Assembly (NCBI GenBank): GCA_009741485.1
Contig: VKON01000105.1
Span: forward strand, 246,535-310,534
Length of the DNA: 64,000 nt
Direction of reading: 5' to 3'
DNA from: Malurus cyaneus samueli
Taxonomy: Eukaryota; Chordata; Aves; Passeriformes; Maluridae
Part shown: positions 13,101 through 26,395 of the stretch, piece by piece
Layout of the letters: each line of letters begins with the position of its first letter
Position numbering within the stretch: the first letter of the stretch is position 1
Translations under genes and position numbers: made by a program
Notes under the pieces: model-generated
The model's input: only the letters and a program-made list of their open reading frames with translations
Database searches by the model: none
Told to the model about the DNA's origin: nothing

Positions 13101-15890
13101 CTCCCGGCACCAATCTCATCTTCCTGGCTTTTGCTACATGAAGGAGTGGATGGACACACTTTCAGAAGCTTTATGCCAGATCTCATCTCCTGATCCCCTT
13201 CCCATTCGCTCAGATCCAGATCAGGAGTGACTCTGTTTGAAGTCAAGGTGTGTTTGTAAAGCAGGATATTATCCCTTCACTTTATTCCTGGGAGTCCTCC
13301 CTGCAGGCAACTGATGGGATACACACTGCAGAATCAAACCTTAACTCAGTGGAAATTGTGATTTCTTGGACCAAGTTCAGGGTGGGAATAAACACTATAA
13401 ATTAGATAGTAACAAACATGTATAAATCCTCTCTGTGTCACTCTCCCACCCCTCAGCAAGGGAAATTAGAATAAATAAATTAATTTTCTACTTTCAGGAG
13501 AGCAATATCCCAGACCTGTGAGCAGACCCAGCCTGATGCAGCCGCCCTTGGAAGGTCTTATCACTGAGAGGAGTGAAGCCACACTTTTAGCCCATGTTTG
13601 CTCATTTTTAGGGGAATGTTACAGAAATCCGCTTTGCTTTGTGCACTGCAGATCAAGGCTCTTTATTACGGTAGCTGCTAAAAAAGGGCTTTATCAGGTT
13701 ACCCTGCCTTGTAGCTGGTTCTTACATCTGTCTCTGTTAAAGTTTCTGTTTATTGTGAGGACAACCCAATCCTGCAGCTGTGCCTGTGCTGAGGTGTCCC
13801 ACAAAGGAGTTTGCATGGAACAACTTTCCCAGTAAATGCTCTCCTCCCAGCTCTTCACAGTTTCCTCAGCCAGGCACTCATTTAAACTGGCCTGAGCACA
13901 TGTATCATGGTGAAAATTGATTTAAAAAAGGTCAAAATCGTGCTAGGAAATAGGAGCCAACCACTGGAAATCAAAATGTGCAATCCCAGCTTGGTGTATA
14001 AAGCATGCAAAAATATCTTATGGCCATGGTACAAGTCCTTGAGCTTTACCTGCTTTTGTTCAGTGCAGAATTAGGGGTAACAATAATAAAGAGCCTCTTG
14101 TAGCTCACAAGTGTATTTTCTGAAGCTGCTTTTTCATGTTAATACAGTTCATTGTTAATGTACCAGGAACAAATGCAAATATGAAGGCCAGACTCGAGGC
14201 TTTTTAATGAAAATTGAAATTAGTCACAACACTGGCAGTAAGAGCAGGAGCTGTGCTTTGACACTGGAAAGAGAGCAGGAAATTCAGATGGATAAATCTG
14301 TTTGGTCCTTTGTTGGAGGTGTTGTTCACCAGTCCCGAGTTTCACATTCAGAAAATCTTATTATTGAATACAATTCTTTTTCCTTAAGGTGCCTTTTTCC
14401 TTACAATTACTAGACTTTGTAATTTTCAGTTTGCAGGCCTCATCAACAAAAAGGATAGAAAATGGAAAAGTTGTTTTGATCTCTTTCAGCGTAACCTCTG
14501 GCCAAAAATTCACAATATTACAGAACATGAAGGCAGAGAAATGAGAGAAATGTGAAAGCTCTTGGTGTTGTGAGTGGAAGTCCTGCACCCTGAAGGATAG
14601 AGCTATTCCATGTCCCCCTTTTCCAATGAAGCATTGCAGCCTATAATGCAGCAATTCTTTTCTTGGGGAGGTGTTTCATTACCAACCTGGGCCCTGGAGG
14701 TGATGAGAGAAAATTTGTCTTGACCTTCCAGGGAAGCCATAAAAGAGAAATGATGTCTAAATAATGGAACGTCCAGGAGAAATGTGGAATGCCTGATGGT
14801 GTTGCACTTAGCTTCCATAACATCTGTGCATTGTGGGATAAAGAGCTGGTGTATGGATCATTTCAAAAGCAGGAATATTTTCAATTGTTTCCTTGCGTTT
14901 TTGACCTTCCTTCTCCTGGTTCAGTCCCTATCAAATAGGCTTTAGTTTTTGTTTTTTTTTCTGCAGGATGTGCATTTTCCTGGTTTTCCCTTCAGACTTA
15001 AGCAAACCACAAAAAAGCAGATTTGGAAAAAAAAAAAAAAACCCTTTTCATTCCAAAGTGAGTGTGATGGGATCAGGTTTTTATTTGCTGTGCTTTGCCA
15101 TGTGTGCAGCATTTGGATTGGGAGCCACCCAAGAAGGAATCTTGCCTTCTGCCTTTGATCCTGTGGCAGTAGAACCAGTAACTGTGGAAGAGAGCACGTG
15201 GTGACACGTGGCCCTGCTTTGGATTGATGCTCAGGGACAGAACTGCAGGTGTCTCTTGGTTTGGGGTGTTGCGGGTTTTTTTTTCCTTCTGTCATTTCCC
15301 AGATTTAAATGTAATAATTTCTAGGGCTGGGAGTTGAGGTTGTTGTCATTCCAAAGTTCCCAAACTTACAATTCTGTTGTGTTGGTCAGTCCCTTGTTGA
15401 ATATTCGTATTCCTTGCCATGCTTTTGCTCTTTCAAGTTGTTTTGATTTCCTCTGTGAGGAATCTACGCTAAAACTGATTTTAATGGAAAAAAATAATCA
15501 TTCTAGAATAAATAGCCCATTAAACCATGTCATTTTTTAAATCTTCTAAACAAGTACGAGTGTTGCCATGTGCTGCTTTTCTCATTTTATGTTATTCTGG
15601 GTGCAGTAAAGATCATCCTTTGCCAAGTGAATGCAATGCCCCCAAAGAATCACTGATAATGCAGATAAATGAGCAGTATATTGGGTTTTAATGTGCCTGA
15701 GAAGCCTTGTGTGACATTATCCATCCATCCAGAGTATGGGAGTGACTCCTGATTCTATCTGGCTCGAGTGCTCTGCCTCGTCCACTGGAGTTTTACAGCC
15801 CTACCATTCCCAGATATCGATCGGCTGTGGATGCTTGAGGGGCTCATGGCTCAGATTCTTGGGTAGAAGCAATCCTTTTGAAGCTCAAAA
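10170..15890 (+). other. Intronic unique sequence, no gene seen
   Basis: This is mostly unique DNA without recognisable exons. It contains the imperfect hairpin at 11820-11869 and short A- and T-runs near 11920, 14950 and 15030. Open frames on either strand are short and featureless. Confidence 0.5.
11820..11869. repeat. Imperfect inverted repeat (hairpin), about 20 bp arms
   Basis: The left arm CAGAACAAACCAAAACAAA pairs with the right arm TTTGGTTTGGTTTGTGTTCTG around a loop of about 10 nt. There are one or two mismatches or bulges. It is A/C-rich on one arm and T/G-rich on the other, and no function is evident. Confidence 0.7.
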
Positions 15891-16196
15891 AGATGGGCTG
15901 GAAATAAAACCCCATAGAGCGGTGTCTACAGAGCAGGGATTTTTTTATTGCAGCGCTGGAGGTGAGGGGGATCTCTCCACCCAACTTACCCACCCTTGTC
16001 AAGTGTTTAAATACTTATTTATACATTATTTAATATTGCTGTGTCAGCATAGCGTCATCATACATGTATCCAGAACTAATTTACATAAGGTTACCTCATG
16101 GTTATAAATAGCTTTTCTGTGCTGCACTTGTGCTTCCCCAATTTAAGCGGTCTTGGGGCTCTTCCTGAATGAAAGCTCAGGGTCCTCCTCTCATCT

Positions 16197-16508
16197 GAAC
16201 TTTTCAACTTTTCCTTCAGAGCGCGCACAGTTATGGTGTTCCTTGGGTTTTCTGCATCTAACCAAATCTAAATTCTTCATCTTGTGGCTAATTGGTTTTA
16301 CATTGGCCAATTTCTCATTAGCTCACCTTGCTGTTTCCCAATTAGCTGTGCTTACCTATTTTTTGAGGTTGTCCACCTCATGAATTTTTGCTCACTTAAA
16401 CAATAAGCACTAGTTAACTACATTTGGTTATTACATTGTATAGGAAGTTAGGATTCAGGTTATGTATGTGTTAAAGGCTATAATTCAGGATATATAAGTA
16501 TTAAAAGG
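16197..16508 (-). repeat. Direct repeat copy 1 inside LTR-like element
   Basis: This 312-bp segment, starting GAACTTTTCAACTTTTCCTT and ending near TAAGTATTAAAAGG, recurs at 16804-17128 with roughly 90 percent or better identity by eye. This first copy is joined to the element's AATAAAACCCC end. Confidence 0.88.
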
Positions 16509-16803
16509 TTATCATTCGGGTTACATAGGTATTTTATAAATCAAGCTATCTTGTAGCTTTGACCCAAGTTATACAGACATCACTTCAGAGAAGATGCTGA
16601 GCAGCTTCCCTGCTGCTTTGTTGCACCTTTAGCTCTGTCAGGCACGGTCTCTCGGGCTCGGTGAGGTTTGGAGTGGTGATTCTGACCCAAAAGCTGATGA
16701 GGGAAGGTTGGAGAGCAGGGTGTTGGGGCAGGTGTGAGGCAGACCTGCACAGCCAGGTGCTGGAGCTGTGGCATCTGAAGCGCAGGGTGCGTGCTGTTGG
16801 AGA

Positions 16804-17128
16804 GAACTTTTCAACTTTTCCTTCAGAGCGTGCACAGTTATGGTGTTCCTTGGGTTTTCTGCATCTAACCAGTCTAAATTCTTCATCTTGTGGCTAATTG
16901 GCTTTACACTGGCCAATTTCTCATTAGTTCATCTTGCTGTTTCCCATTTAGCTCTATTTGTCTATTTTCGAGGTTGTCCACCTGGTGAGTTTTTGCTCAC
17001 TTAAGCAATAAGCAACAAGTTAACTACATTTGGCTATTACATTGTATAGAAAGTTAGGATTCTGTTTATGTAAGTTATAAAAAAGGTTATTAAAAGCTAT
17101 AATTCAGGTTTATATAAGTATTAAAAGG
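16804..17128 (-). repeat. Direct repeat copy 2 inside LTR-like element
   Basis: This is the second copy of the segment at 16197. It differs by scattered substitutions and some small insertions near its AT-rich end. The 295 bp between the copies (16509-16803) is partly GC-rich and is not repeated. The AATAAAACCCC end is missing from this copy, so a tandem duplication or a nested partial LTR is possible. Confidence 0.88.
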
Positions 17129-17135
17129 AAACTGC

Positions 17136-20100
17136 TGATAAGGGAATCAGTCGGGTCTTGCTTCTTTCTGAAGTCACTTTGTAACTTCAGATTCCCACTG
17201 GGAAAGGAATATCTGCTCTGATACCTCGACCTCCAAATGTCATCTGTGCTAATTCAAGCTCGCATTCGAAGGAAGCCCCAGTTAAACACTGCCCAAAAGC
17301 TTTTTTTTGAGCCAGGAGCTCACTCCTGATGCTCTCCATCGTGCCTGTTATGTTTCTGGGGTTCTGCTCCTCCAGACATAGCTGTACTTCTCTCTTCCTC
17401 CTCCATTTCAACCTCACTTTTCCACAGCTGGGAGCCTTCCTCAGTGGATTCCCTCAGGACAGCTCCAGACCCAGTGAATTTGTGCAGAGTGAGTGTTCTT
17501 CCCCTGAACTAACCTCAGTGTTCTGCCCTAAATCCTTTTCCTGTTCTTCAGACCTGCTCAGGTGCTCTTCTCCTTCCTTCAAAGCCTCTTTCTTCACTGA
17601 TTCCTTTCTGCCTTTTCACAGCTCCTTTCCATCTTCTTGCCAGTACCCAGGACTGGATTATTGCAGCTTTATTTTGGGTTTTGTCTTTTCCTTGGTGTGG
17701 CCTTTTGCCCATGAAAAGCCCTTGGGAATGGTTCTAGAACTTCTGGGAGCTGCCATGTCCCTGTGATGAGGTTGTGCCTTTATTATTTCACCCATCACTG
17801 CTCGGTTTTGAACCACAGGCCCAGTCATGCACTGCCTGAACCTTGTCATGTTTTTTTGGGAGAAAATAGGAGTCTGAGGTGATTTAATGAGTATTGGTTT
17901 GGAGGTTTCGGGTGACTGGGGGTAGTACACAACTCTGGGGGCAGTGGGAGTGTGATGGATCATTTGTAAAAGCAGAAACTTGTTGAGCTGAGAGGAGACA
18001 AAGTGTGATTCATCAGTTCACGTTGCTATTATGAACCTAAAAAAATTCCCAAGGAGTGGCTGTAGGGGGGTTTTGGTGGTGGGAAGAGCTGCCAGTTCTC
18101 CTCAGGACTTCCAGACAGCCTGGGTACCACTCTGACATCAGGATGACTGTCAAATATACATGTACACGCAAAAAAGATTTACATTTGTGATCTCTTATCT
18201 CATGACAGATGTGCCTTGCTTTACTGTGCCTTAGAGCAGCATCACTGCTGATATGTTTGCTCTGCTCTTTTACTGCCTGTCAGTCCCTTGGTTTTGCCAT
18301 AAAATGGTGGTTTTAAAATAAAATTAAATGCACCAATGTGTACATTTAGATGATCACATTTGTGTTTCCTGTCAGCAGATAGTTGAGATAAGCAAAAGCA
18401 TATTCCAGAGTGGAAGCTTGGAAGGAGCAATCCTTATTGCCCTGCAGCATGGCAGTGACAAAAATAGTGATAACTAAGCCATGTGGTTTTCTTAATTTCC
18501 AAAAATGTGAGCCCTGCTCAGTGTAATGGGGCTGCTCAGTAGGGGGTCTGTGTCATGGTACTGTGAACATAAAGATGTTTCAGATACAAAGCTGTTACTC
18601 AAGTTTAACACTGATTTATATAGAGCTTAAGAAGAACTAGTTAAACAGTTAATTGCCCCAAAATTACCTGCAGGTAGCAGGAAGAAATGCCATAATAGCT
18701 GTGAATGGTGTGTGTGCAGTCTGTCCCTCCATACCTGAGAGGGATGCAGGAAACCAGCGGCAGCAAAGATGTGAAGAGTGGAGTGAAGATGAAACCTCCT
18801 GGTTTCAGCTCTGGGGTGTGGTTACCTGACTTTATCTCAGAAATGCAACAGCAAGTGCAAAGCCCTCAAGGAATTCTGAGGAAAGAATTCTCCCTCTTGC
18901 CCCCTGCAGAGATCTTCCAGTGCCATCTTGACACAGCCTGTGATCCAGGATTTTTTCCTAGTGGATAAAAGCAGATCAAAGTCCCAGGCTGTTGTGAGTT
19001 AGTCTCACCTGTAAGTCTAAGCAGCACTATAATGGATCTGAGCATCTGCTAAGAATTAAGCAGAGCAGCACCCTGGCTTTTCCTTCTATCCTTCCTAATT
19101 TTCTGGGCTTTGTGTTTCTTTCTTGGCTGTTAATAAGTGCCCCCCACAGCACTTGGCTGCTGAAGCATGGTGTCCCCCCAAAAACTGCCCAGGAGCACAA
19201 AATTAAAAATATTCTGTTTGTGGGTGTGCAGCTGCAGAGGAAGAACCTTTAAAGGAGCGATATGAAGAGCATCCCTTGGGATGCTGAAAAATCATGGGGC
19301 CAGTTAATCCTTGTGGTCCACTGGGGGGTTTCCAGGTGAATTGGAGGTGGATCCTACCTGGTGTGTTCGCTGGAAAACTGGGTTTGGTGGCACAAGAAGA
19401 AAGCCACTCGATCCCTGGGATGCCAGCCAACATAATTCCTGCATTTCTGTCACACTGCCTGTGCCACTCTGGCAGGTTTGCCTGTCAGGGCTGATGCTTC
19501 CCCTTCAGAGGGGTTAATTTTGTCTCACTTTCCCAGCACAAGGGAATCCAATTCAGCCTCTTTATTCTTTTGTTCCCCCTCTGTTGCCCATGTTAATTTA
19601 ATTTGACAGCCTGGCGAATAGGATTTGTCAAATATGGTAACCTTAAGCAACTCAGATATTGGAAACTGTGCTTGAAATTTATATCATCCAGATGTGAGAA
19701 CCAATAAAAGGCTCGGATGAAATGAAATGTCAAGGCTTTTGTGGGGAGAGAAAGGGGGAAAATACTCTTTGCCACTTTTTTTTCCACATGGCATAAAGTG
19801 CAGAGCAGGCTTCAATCAATTCCATCGGTCAAGAATAGAAGGTTTTGTCATCTCCGTGCTGGGAGCTAACAGTAAATCTGATTGATGGCAAAATGCTGCA
19901 TCTCACAAGGCTGGTTAAAGTAGAAACAACTCCAGTGTTTGGGCAGTGAAAAGGTGAGTCTTGGGAAGGATTTAGGGATGATGAACACCAGGCATTGCTC
20001 AAAGAGAACATTTCTCATAGCAGCACTACTAGAAAAACACCGATTTAATGCATTTAGGCCTGTAAAAATGGAATAATATCCCACTCACTTGTTCTACAAA

Positions 20101-21639
20101 ATATATTCTCAAATCATGCACACAAAACAACTTCTGTTTCCACAGTGTTTGTTCTCCTGTAGAAAGAGCCTGAGAGATGTATAATAATTAACTTTAACTA
20201 ATTCTCAGCTAAATCTCTTCTCTCCCTCTGGTGCCCCTTCTTTGGCAGAAGGGAAGAAATACTAAGCAACACTAGGCAGCATTAATCAAACAGCTCATTC
20301 CCCAAAAGTTCAATTTAATTTTAGCTCAAAATGGAATTCATCAAAATCAGAGCATAGGCCTAGTAAGTAGGATTAAAATTTGGAAAGTTTAAGACATTTC
20401 CATTTTAGACTTAAAAGGCAAAGATTTTAATGTCAATACAAATTACAATTTTTAATTTGCCTGCATTTTATATAGAAGATGAAGACATTTTTGGTCAAAA
20501 CAAACCAGTTTTTCATGTTGTAAAAGCAATTTGTTAGTGAGCCTGAAGTGGTATGCATAGCTCAATAAGTAAATTGATAGAGTTGGGCTTAGACTTATTT
20601 CCATTAGACTTATTTCCATTAGACTTATTTCCATTCCCTACCATATGCATTCAGTGTTCAAAAATAGTTCATAAATAAAACCATGTTTAAACCACCGCCC
20701 TCAATTCCCCTCCCAGACAAAACCACCTTTAATTTCTAAATAAAGTTAGACCTGAATCAAGTCCATCTATGATCACATAAAAGCAAAACATGCAGGATAA
20801 GATTTTGCAAATCCGGGCCAACCACTGCCTTTCTGTATGTGTGTGTGTGTGTAAATTATTATTTTCTTCATCATAAGCTGTAGGAAAAAAAACCCACAAA
20901 GGTCTGTGGGGGAAAAAAATGAGTAGGATGAGAAAATGCACGTGTTGGAATTTTTCTTAGGGCTGAGACACAAACCTAATGTTGGTAGACCTTCTTTGGG
21001 CTGATGGAGAGGCAAAGCTTTTATCAAAGACAGTGCTGGAATGCAAATTTGGGGCGAAGCCTGCTGTTCCTGCTGGAATGTCCAGGTGTCCCACCCTGTC
21101 CAGGCCACACTGAGGGTACAAACCCACTTAGAGGTTCAGGCTGATGTTACGACTGAAAGGGCAACATTTGAGCAATTAGAAGGTCACAGCCTTGGATATT
21201 TTCCATGAGAGGTGTCCTGTTAGAACTGCCTGGTGCCACGGGTGTGTTCACAAGGGAGGTACTCCCAAAGCTGTTCCGTCCCCAGTTTTGTAGGGGCTGT
21301 CACAGAGAATTTTTTGCATCAACTGCAGTTGACTCAGATGGAGACAGCACTGCCGAAAGATGTCAGCAGGAGCAGATCCACATTGAAAAATTCCATGTTG
21401 TTGGCTTTTGGAGGTTTTTTTAAATAATTCAGTATCTCTCTGAATCCTGGCTCTTGGGAACCTCGGTGTGACCAAGCACAAAGACCCGAGCAGCACAAGC
21501 TCTGAAAAGCAAGTCCCATGCAGCCCATCCTATGATCTCCCCTCCTGGGTTCCTTTAATTCATTCATCGGCTCCGTTGCCCACCCCTTTCTGCTGGGCTC
21601 CCATAAATCACCTGCTTGCCAGGGCGGGCAGGGTTATTG
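17136..21639 (+). other. Intronic unique sequence, no gene seen
   Basis: No exon or transposon is recognised here, apart from a triplicated 15-mer at 20591 and a (TG)n run near 20838-20852. A 145-codon plus-strand frame at 17329-17766 is Ser- and Phe-rich because of a pyrimidine-rich base composition and is not considered a gene. Confidence 0.45.
20591..20635 (+). repeat. Perfect triplicated 15-mer
   Basis: AGACTTATTTCCATT occurs three times in direct succession without a mismatch. Confidence 0.95.
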
Positions 21640-21990
21640 GAAGGGATGGCAGAGCCATTAAGCAGGAAGGAGAACGCGTGTAAAATGCTCAGCGTCGCTG
21701 GTGGGGGATGAGCCCTGACCTCTGTGAGCGTGGAGCGGAAAGCCCAGCAAAACCTCAGCCATTTCCCCTCTTTTTGGTTAAAGTAATAAACACGAGGCTG
21801 GGCTGCTCCCAGGAGGGACATCCTGCAGCCTCCAGATCTGGGAAGAGCGCTCTCCCGTCACGCTCGGCCGTGGTTTTGTGTGTTTTTCCTTGAAATTACA
21901 ACGTGGATTTAATCTAAACAGACGCGGGCTCTCCGCGCCAAGCACATCAGATCTGTGCGGCGGGGATCCCGGAGTGGAAGGAGTGTGGCT
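21640..21990. promoter_or_regulatory. CpG-rich patch
   Basis: About 350 bp carries many CpGs (GAACGCGTG, AGCGTCGCTGG, CCCGTCACGCTCGGCCGTG, CTCCGCGCC, GCGGCGGGGATCCC) inside otherwise CpG-poor intron. This could be an unmethylated regulatory element or a minor promoter. No TATA box or splice-linked first exon can be argued from sequence alone. Confidence 0.25.
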
Positions 21991-22784
21991 CATGGAGAGA
22001 CAGGACAAGGAAAAGGAGGGGGAGCTGGAGGAAAGGGCTGAGCAGGGAATGGACCCCCTCAAGGAAGGCGAGTAAGAGAAGTTAATGAATAGAGTTATTG
22101 TATTTGAGTTTGTGAAGGAGAGTCCCCAGGGAAAGGTTGGGCTCCAGGAGAAATGAAATCTCTCCTCAAAAGTTCTCCCCTGTTTGGGTACAGGCCTGGT
22201 GATTACCTGTGAAGAAACAAATTTGAAAATATTGATCACTTCAGCTCTAATTTACACATCTTTGTCTTGTTTTTGCCTGGGTTGGAAATGCTGTGTCATC
22301 AGGAGATTTTGCTTTTCTGGGAGATATTTTCTTATGGGATCTCTCAAGCACCTCCTCCCATTTATTTTATTTTCTTACAGTTTTTTTGTGCCTGGTGCTG
22401 GAGGATGGTCCAGCCTTTTTCCACAGTCAGTGCAAAACTGTTCAGAGAACAGAGTGAGCACTGTGTGAGTCCCGTATTTTGGTGTCTCTCCACCTTCAGA
22501 CAAGTTTTGGAAGGGAGTGAGACTGGAGAAATGCTGGCTTTGGAAGCCTTAAGAGATCCCAAAATAGCGCAGGCAGGGGATGTGAAGTGCACAGATGCCT
22601 TATGGGCCGCTCCAGGTTATTCTCATCCTGAATTTGAATAAAATTAGTTATCATGCATGTAGATATGTTCGTCTATTTAGCAGATCAAAGGTGTACTAAA
22701 CCAGAATCATCTGCAGCTGCCACTAATATGGTGAGGCAGACTGATATTTGTATTGTTTTTAGAAAGTTCTGCCAAACTTCTTGG

Positions 22785-22823
<39 letters not shown>

Positions 22824-22860
22824 CACAAAAAAAAAAAAAAAAAAAACAAAAAACAACAAA
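22785..22860 (+). repeat. Long A-rich tract
   Basis: A run of 38 A is followed by GCAC, another 20 A, then A/C-mixed sequence. It resembles a decaying poly(A) tail, but the sequence upstream is not recognised as a retroposon. Confidence 0.9.
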
Positions 22861-25800
22861 CCAGGCACAAAAAAGAGCCGTTCTCGGAGCGTGAGTGAGA
22901 GTGCGAAGGAAACAAGCTGCTTGTAGAAGGTGCAGAAACGGCTTCAGAAAACAAAACTCAAGCTGAAACACGTTCCCTTCAGTCTCTGGCCCAGTCTCCA
23001 GCTGCTCGTGCTCCAGCCAGCCATGCAGCAGTCTCCACACAGTGCTCCACAAGGACTTGGCATCGCTAGGGCTGTCGGGACCAACAACAACACCGAGACG
23101 TACGGAGCACGATCTGAGCGGTGCCAGCGCTTCATAATGTTACAGAGCTTTTCCCTCCAGACAGAAGGATCCTGCACTGAACTGCTTTGTGTTCAGCCCT
23201 CTTTACAAATCTACACCTCTGCCTGGTAGTTCTGGCGTTTTTGTGGCTTTGCAGAGGTGTGGCGTGCTCTCGGGCTTTGATATTCCATGTTTGGACATTT
23301 GGCTTCAAGGCTGGGGTGGATTGGGCTCCCGAGGGTTGTAGGGTCAGACTCCAGTTTCAGATGGATGAGGATGAGGGAGGCAAGTCAAGGATCGCAACAG
23401 AACCCCGGGAGGCACAATGGTGCTCAGCAGCAGAGCCAACAACAGTAATGCATGGCCAGAAGCAGAATTACAGGACACCTGGGACCAAAGTCACATCTTT
23501 GTGAAAATTCATTCTCTGGAGCTACTTCGATTTGTTTTATGGACCAATGGGAATGATCTGAAGTCAAAGACTAATGGTGAAATGGTGAATTTCAGGCACT
23601 GTTTTCATGCTGGCTCTCCCTTTGTGGCCAGAGGTAAAATATTTTGTTGTCTCTAATGTGAAGAACAGGTCAGACGCACACTTCCCCTCTCAGAGAGACA
23701 TGTGGGAATCAGCTTCCACTTCCAAAGTATTTTAATGTGCTGTCATCCTTCATGGCTCAGGATGGACTTTAACCGAGGAGATCTCTGCCTGTGGCTCAGC
23801 CCAAACCACACCTACCGCATTGCCCCGAGCTTCGTGTGTTTGAGTCACCAGAAAAAAGCTCACAAATTGGCAGGAGCTCATAGGAGAACAACCCAAACAA
23901 CCCAGGGACTGGCTGGAGGGGTTAAATTAATAGCACAAGATGAAAAGAGGTAAATGCAGGTAGTTTGGTGAAAGCCGTTCCCCTGGAGTTAATTATGCCG
24001 TATTATTGGAAAGATGTAAATGGTGAAGGATTTGCTTGGTGCGCTCTGGGGAGGTAATTGGCAGAGGAAGGAGGATGCAAAAGGGAAACTTCAGGTTGAA
24101 TTCCAAAGGATTTCCTGACAGTGGATCTGCTACTGTGTCAAGCAGCCTCGAAGGGAAGTGCTGGAAGCCCCAGTGTTGGAAACATGAAAGTCTCCTCAAC
24201 ACAGGAGAAATCCTGGGCTGAGATAAAGATGAAACCCAGTGAGTTTTGTCAGTTCCAATTACTGTAATTCAAGAGATGATTGATAGAGGAGTGATGCCCT
24301 GGAGCTCAAAGCAGAGAGATGCTGTAGGATCTCACAAACAAGCTTTCCCTATCTGTCATAAAATCTGTAGGGTAATCTCCATCTAGGGCTACAGCCCTGG
24401 ATATTCTTCCCTTTTATGTTCCTATCCACCGTGGAGTACCTGAAAGTGGAATACAGCTCCTCCTGACTTACCCTCTGTGCACAGACTGCAGGTCACAAAC
24501 CCAGAAATATTGTCCCAGGCTTCCAAGGTCCTTCTGAGCTGTAATTATAAGAAAGCTTCAGGAATTACAGAGAAAAAACTAATTTTCCTGGAGGTTTTCT
24601 GCTTCAGTTAACTTCCCAGTTAATTCTGAACATCCTTTCTCTTTCTTAAATATTTTTGTTTCTTGCAGATTCCAGGTGTTCCTGTGCTGCAGCGCACAGC
24701 AAGACTGACCTGAATATTTGAGGGAGGACAGCTGGGGTGCCCTGGAGTTCCTTGCAGTCAGATTTATCCTGGAGTCCTAGCAGGGTGTATTAACCCCTAT
24801 TTAGTGCTGTGCTATTGCAATTAATGCCCTCCCAGTGATTAACTTGTTCAGGCTCATCACAAGCATCTCTGCAGCGCTCAGCACTCAGCTAAGCCTTTTT
24901 TCTAGAAAACAGTATCAGCAAAAAAATCAGTGTTTCTGCCAGCTAAATAAGCTGGAGTCCTAAAATCAGACCACGCTGGGGACTTTATTTAGACCAGGCA
25001 AATCCCGAGCTCTGTTCTGTAGAGTAAGGAAGAAATCAACCTAAGCACGCACGGCTTTCAACTCGCCACACACTGGGTTTGATCAGAGAGCTGGATCAAA
25101 TCATCCTTTGTAAACAAACAGCAACACTGGAAACCACATGTGAGAAATGACAGCTCTGAAGCTGTAATCACATTGCATGGGAAATACTGGAGCGAGTTGT
25201 GTAACCAAGAGCGTTTGAATTTCTGGGGAAAAAAAGAAGGCCCAAGTGTCAGTGCAAAAACCTTGTATTCTTTTCACACCTGTGATTATAAGCACGTGAG
25301 ATCAGCCAAGCTCCAGTCCCTCTGCTGATGAACCTTGCAGAGTTTTATTCCCAATCCAGGAATGGAAGTCCAGTTTTATTCCCTCTCCCTGGCAGCATTT
25401 TAGGGCTTATCTACAGCTTTCCGCCAGACCAAGCCTCAGCCGTGGCAGAACAACTTTTAATATCGTGGTGGTGATTCATGGTGAGCCGGACACTGCATTT
25501 ACAATAGTGCATGAAGCTTCAGGGCATCTCAGGTGAAAGGTCTAAAATCCAGGGAGACGTGGGTGTGGAATTTCAACCTTTTCATTGCACTTTTTCCGTG
25601 GGTTTGGGGCATTAACTCAGAGATGACTAGGTTTTTGGAAAGCAGTCCTGTTGGAACGAAAACAGTGAGATTTAGTGTTGCTGAAACTCCAAGAATTCCC
25701 TGCTGTTCCTGTGCTGGGTAACTCCAAGATAGGAACACGTACAGCAGCATTTTTATAATTTTCAGTGCTGCCAAGCACTCAGCTAAATGTGGGAAGAGAC

Positions 25801-26167
25801 ATGAGCTGGAGCTGAGAGCATTTGCTCTATTCTTTCAAAATAAAAACACACGTGCCGTGCGGAAGCTTCCGGAGTAGTACTGATGTCATTCTGGTTAACT
25901 TAAAAATTATCGAAAATTTGAAATCTCATAGTATTTTTGGGTTTGTTATTTCATCTCTCTGGCATGAGAGAAATTAGAAGCAGGTGGACTTTTTTTCCGT
26001 TGTGTTTTGGGCATTGACAAATTTGCTGCCAGCCTTCTCCCCTTCTATTTACCAGTCCTTGCCCATTCCTCAAAAATCCTGCCAGGAAATGCTGCTCTGC
26101 TTTGGATACAGGGCTCAGCCTTCCTGTGAGGATCCCACTGCTTCAAGTAAAGGCAGGACAAACTACC

Positions 26168-26251
26168 ACAGTCGCTGTGCTGGTGTTTTCATCAGGAGTT
26201 GGACTTTGATGACCCTCATGGGTCCCTTCTGACTCAGGATATCCTGTGATT
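26168..26251 (+). mobile_element. CR1-type LINE tail, very short
   Basis: AGTTGGACTTTGATGACCCT, followed by TGGGTCCCTTCTGACTCAGG and TCCTGTGATT, is the terminal CR1 3' pattern. Only the last 60-80 bp remains. Confidence 0.7.
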
Positions 26252-26311
26252 AAAGCTAAGGGATGATCCATATGAATGCAGTGAATGGACATTACCAAAA
26301 TCTGATTCATT

Positions 26312-26395
26312 ATCTAATAATTTATAATTAATTAATTAAATTAATATTAATTTTAATTATTTTATTAATAATTCATTTATTTTATCTTTTTTATT
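26312..26395. repeat. AT-rich low-complexity tract (TTAAT/AATTA)
   Basis: About 85 bp is almost only A and T, dominated by AATTAATTAA-like repeats and their palindromic variants. Confidence 0.85.

Larger units (their letters stand above)
15899..17135 (-). mobile_element. LTR-like element with internal duplication, minus orientation
   Basis: The element starts TGGAAATAAAACCCCATAG and has TTTATTGCAGCGCTGGAGG about 50 bp in. In reverse this reads as an AATAAA poly(A) signal near an LTR 3' end. A related element starts at 56821 with the same opening and the same spacing (about 315-320 bp) to a shared CTTCAG..GCACAGTT.TG.TGTTC box, so these are two copies of one family. The AT-rich half (GTTAACTACATTTGG, AAAGCTATAATTCAGG) fits the U3 side. 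Two near copies of a segment of about 315 bp lie inside it (listed separately). No coding domains were found, so this looks like solo-LTR material. The exact borders and family name are uncertain. Confidence 0.6.

Noticed and set aside
17329..17766. 145-codon Ser/Phe/Pro-rich plus-strand frame
   Set aside because: It reflects a pyrimidine-rich strand composition and has no domain or splice support.
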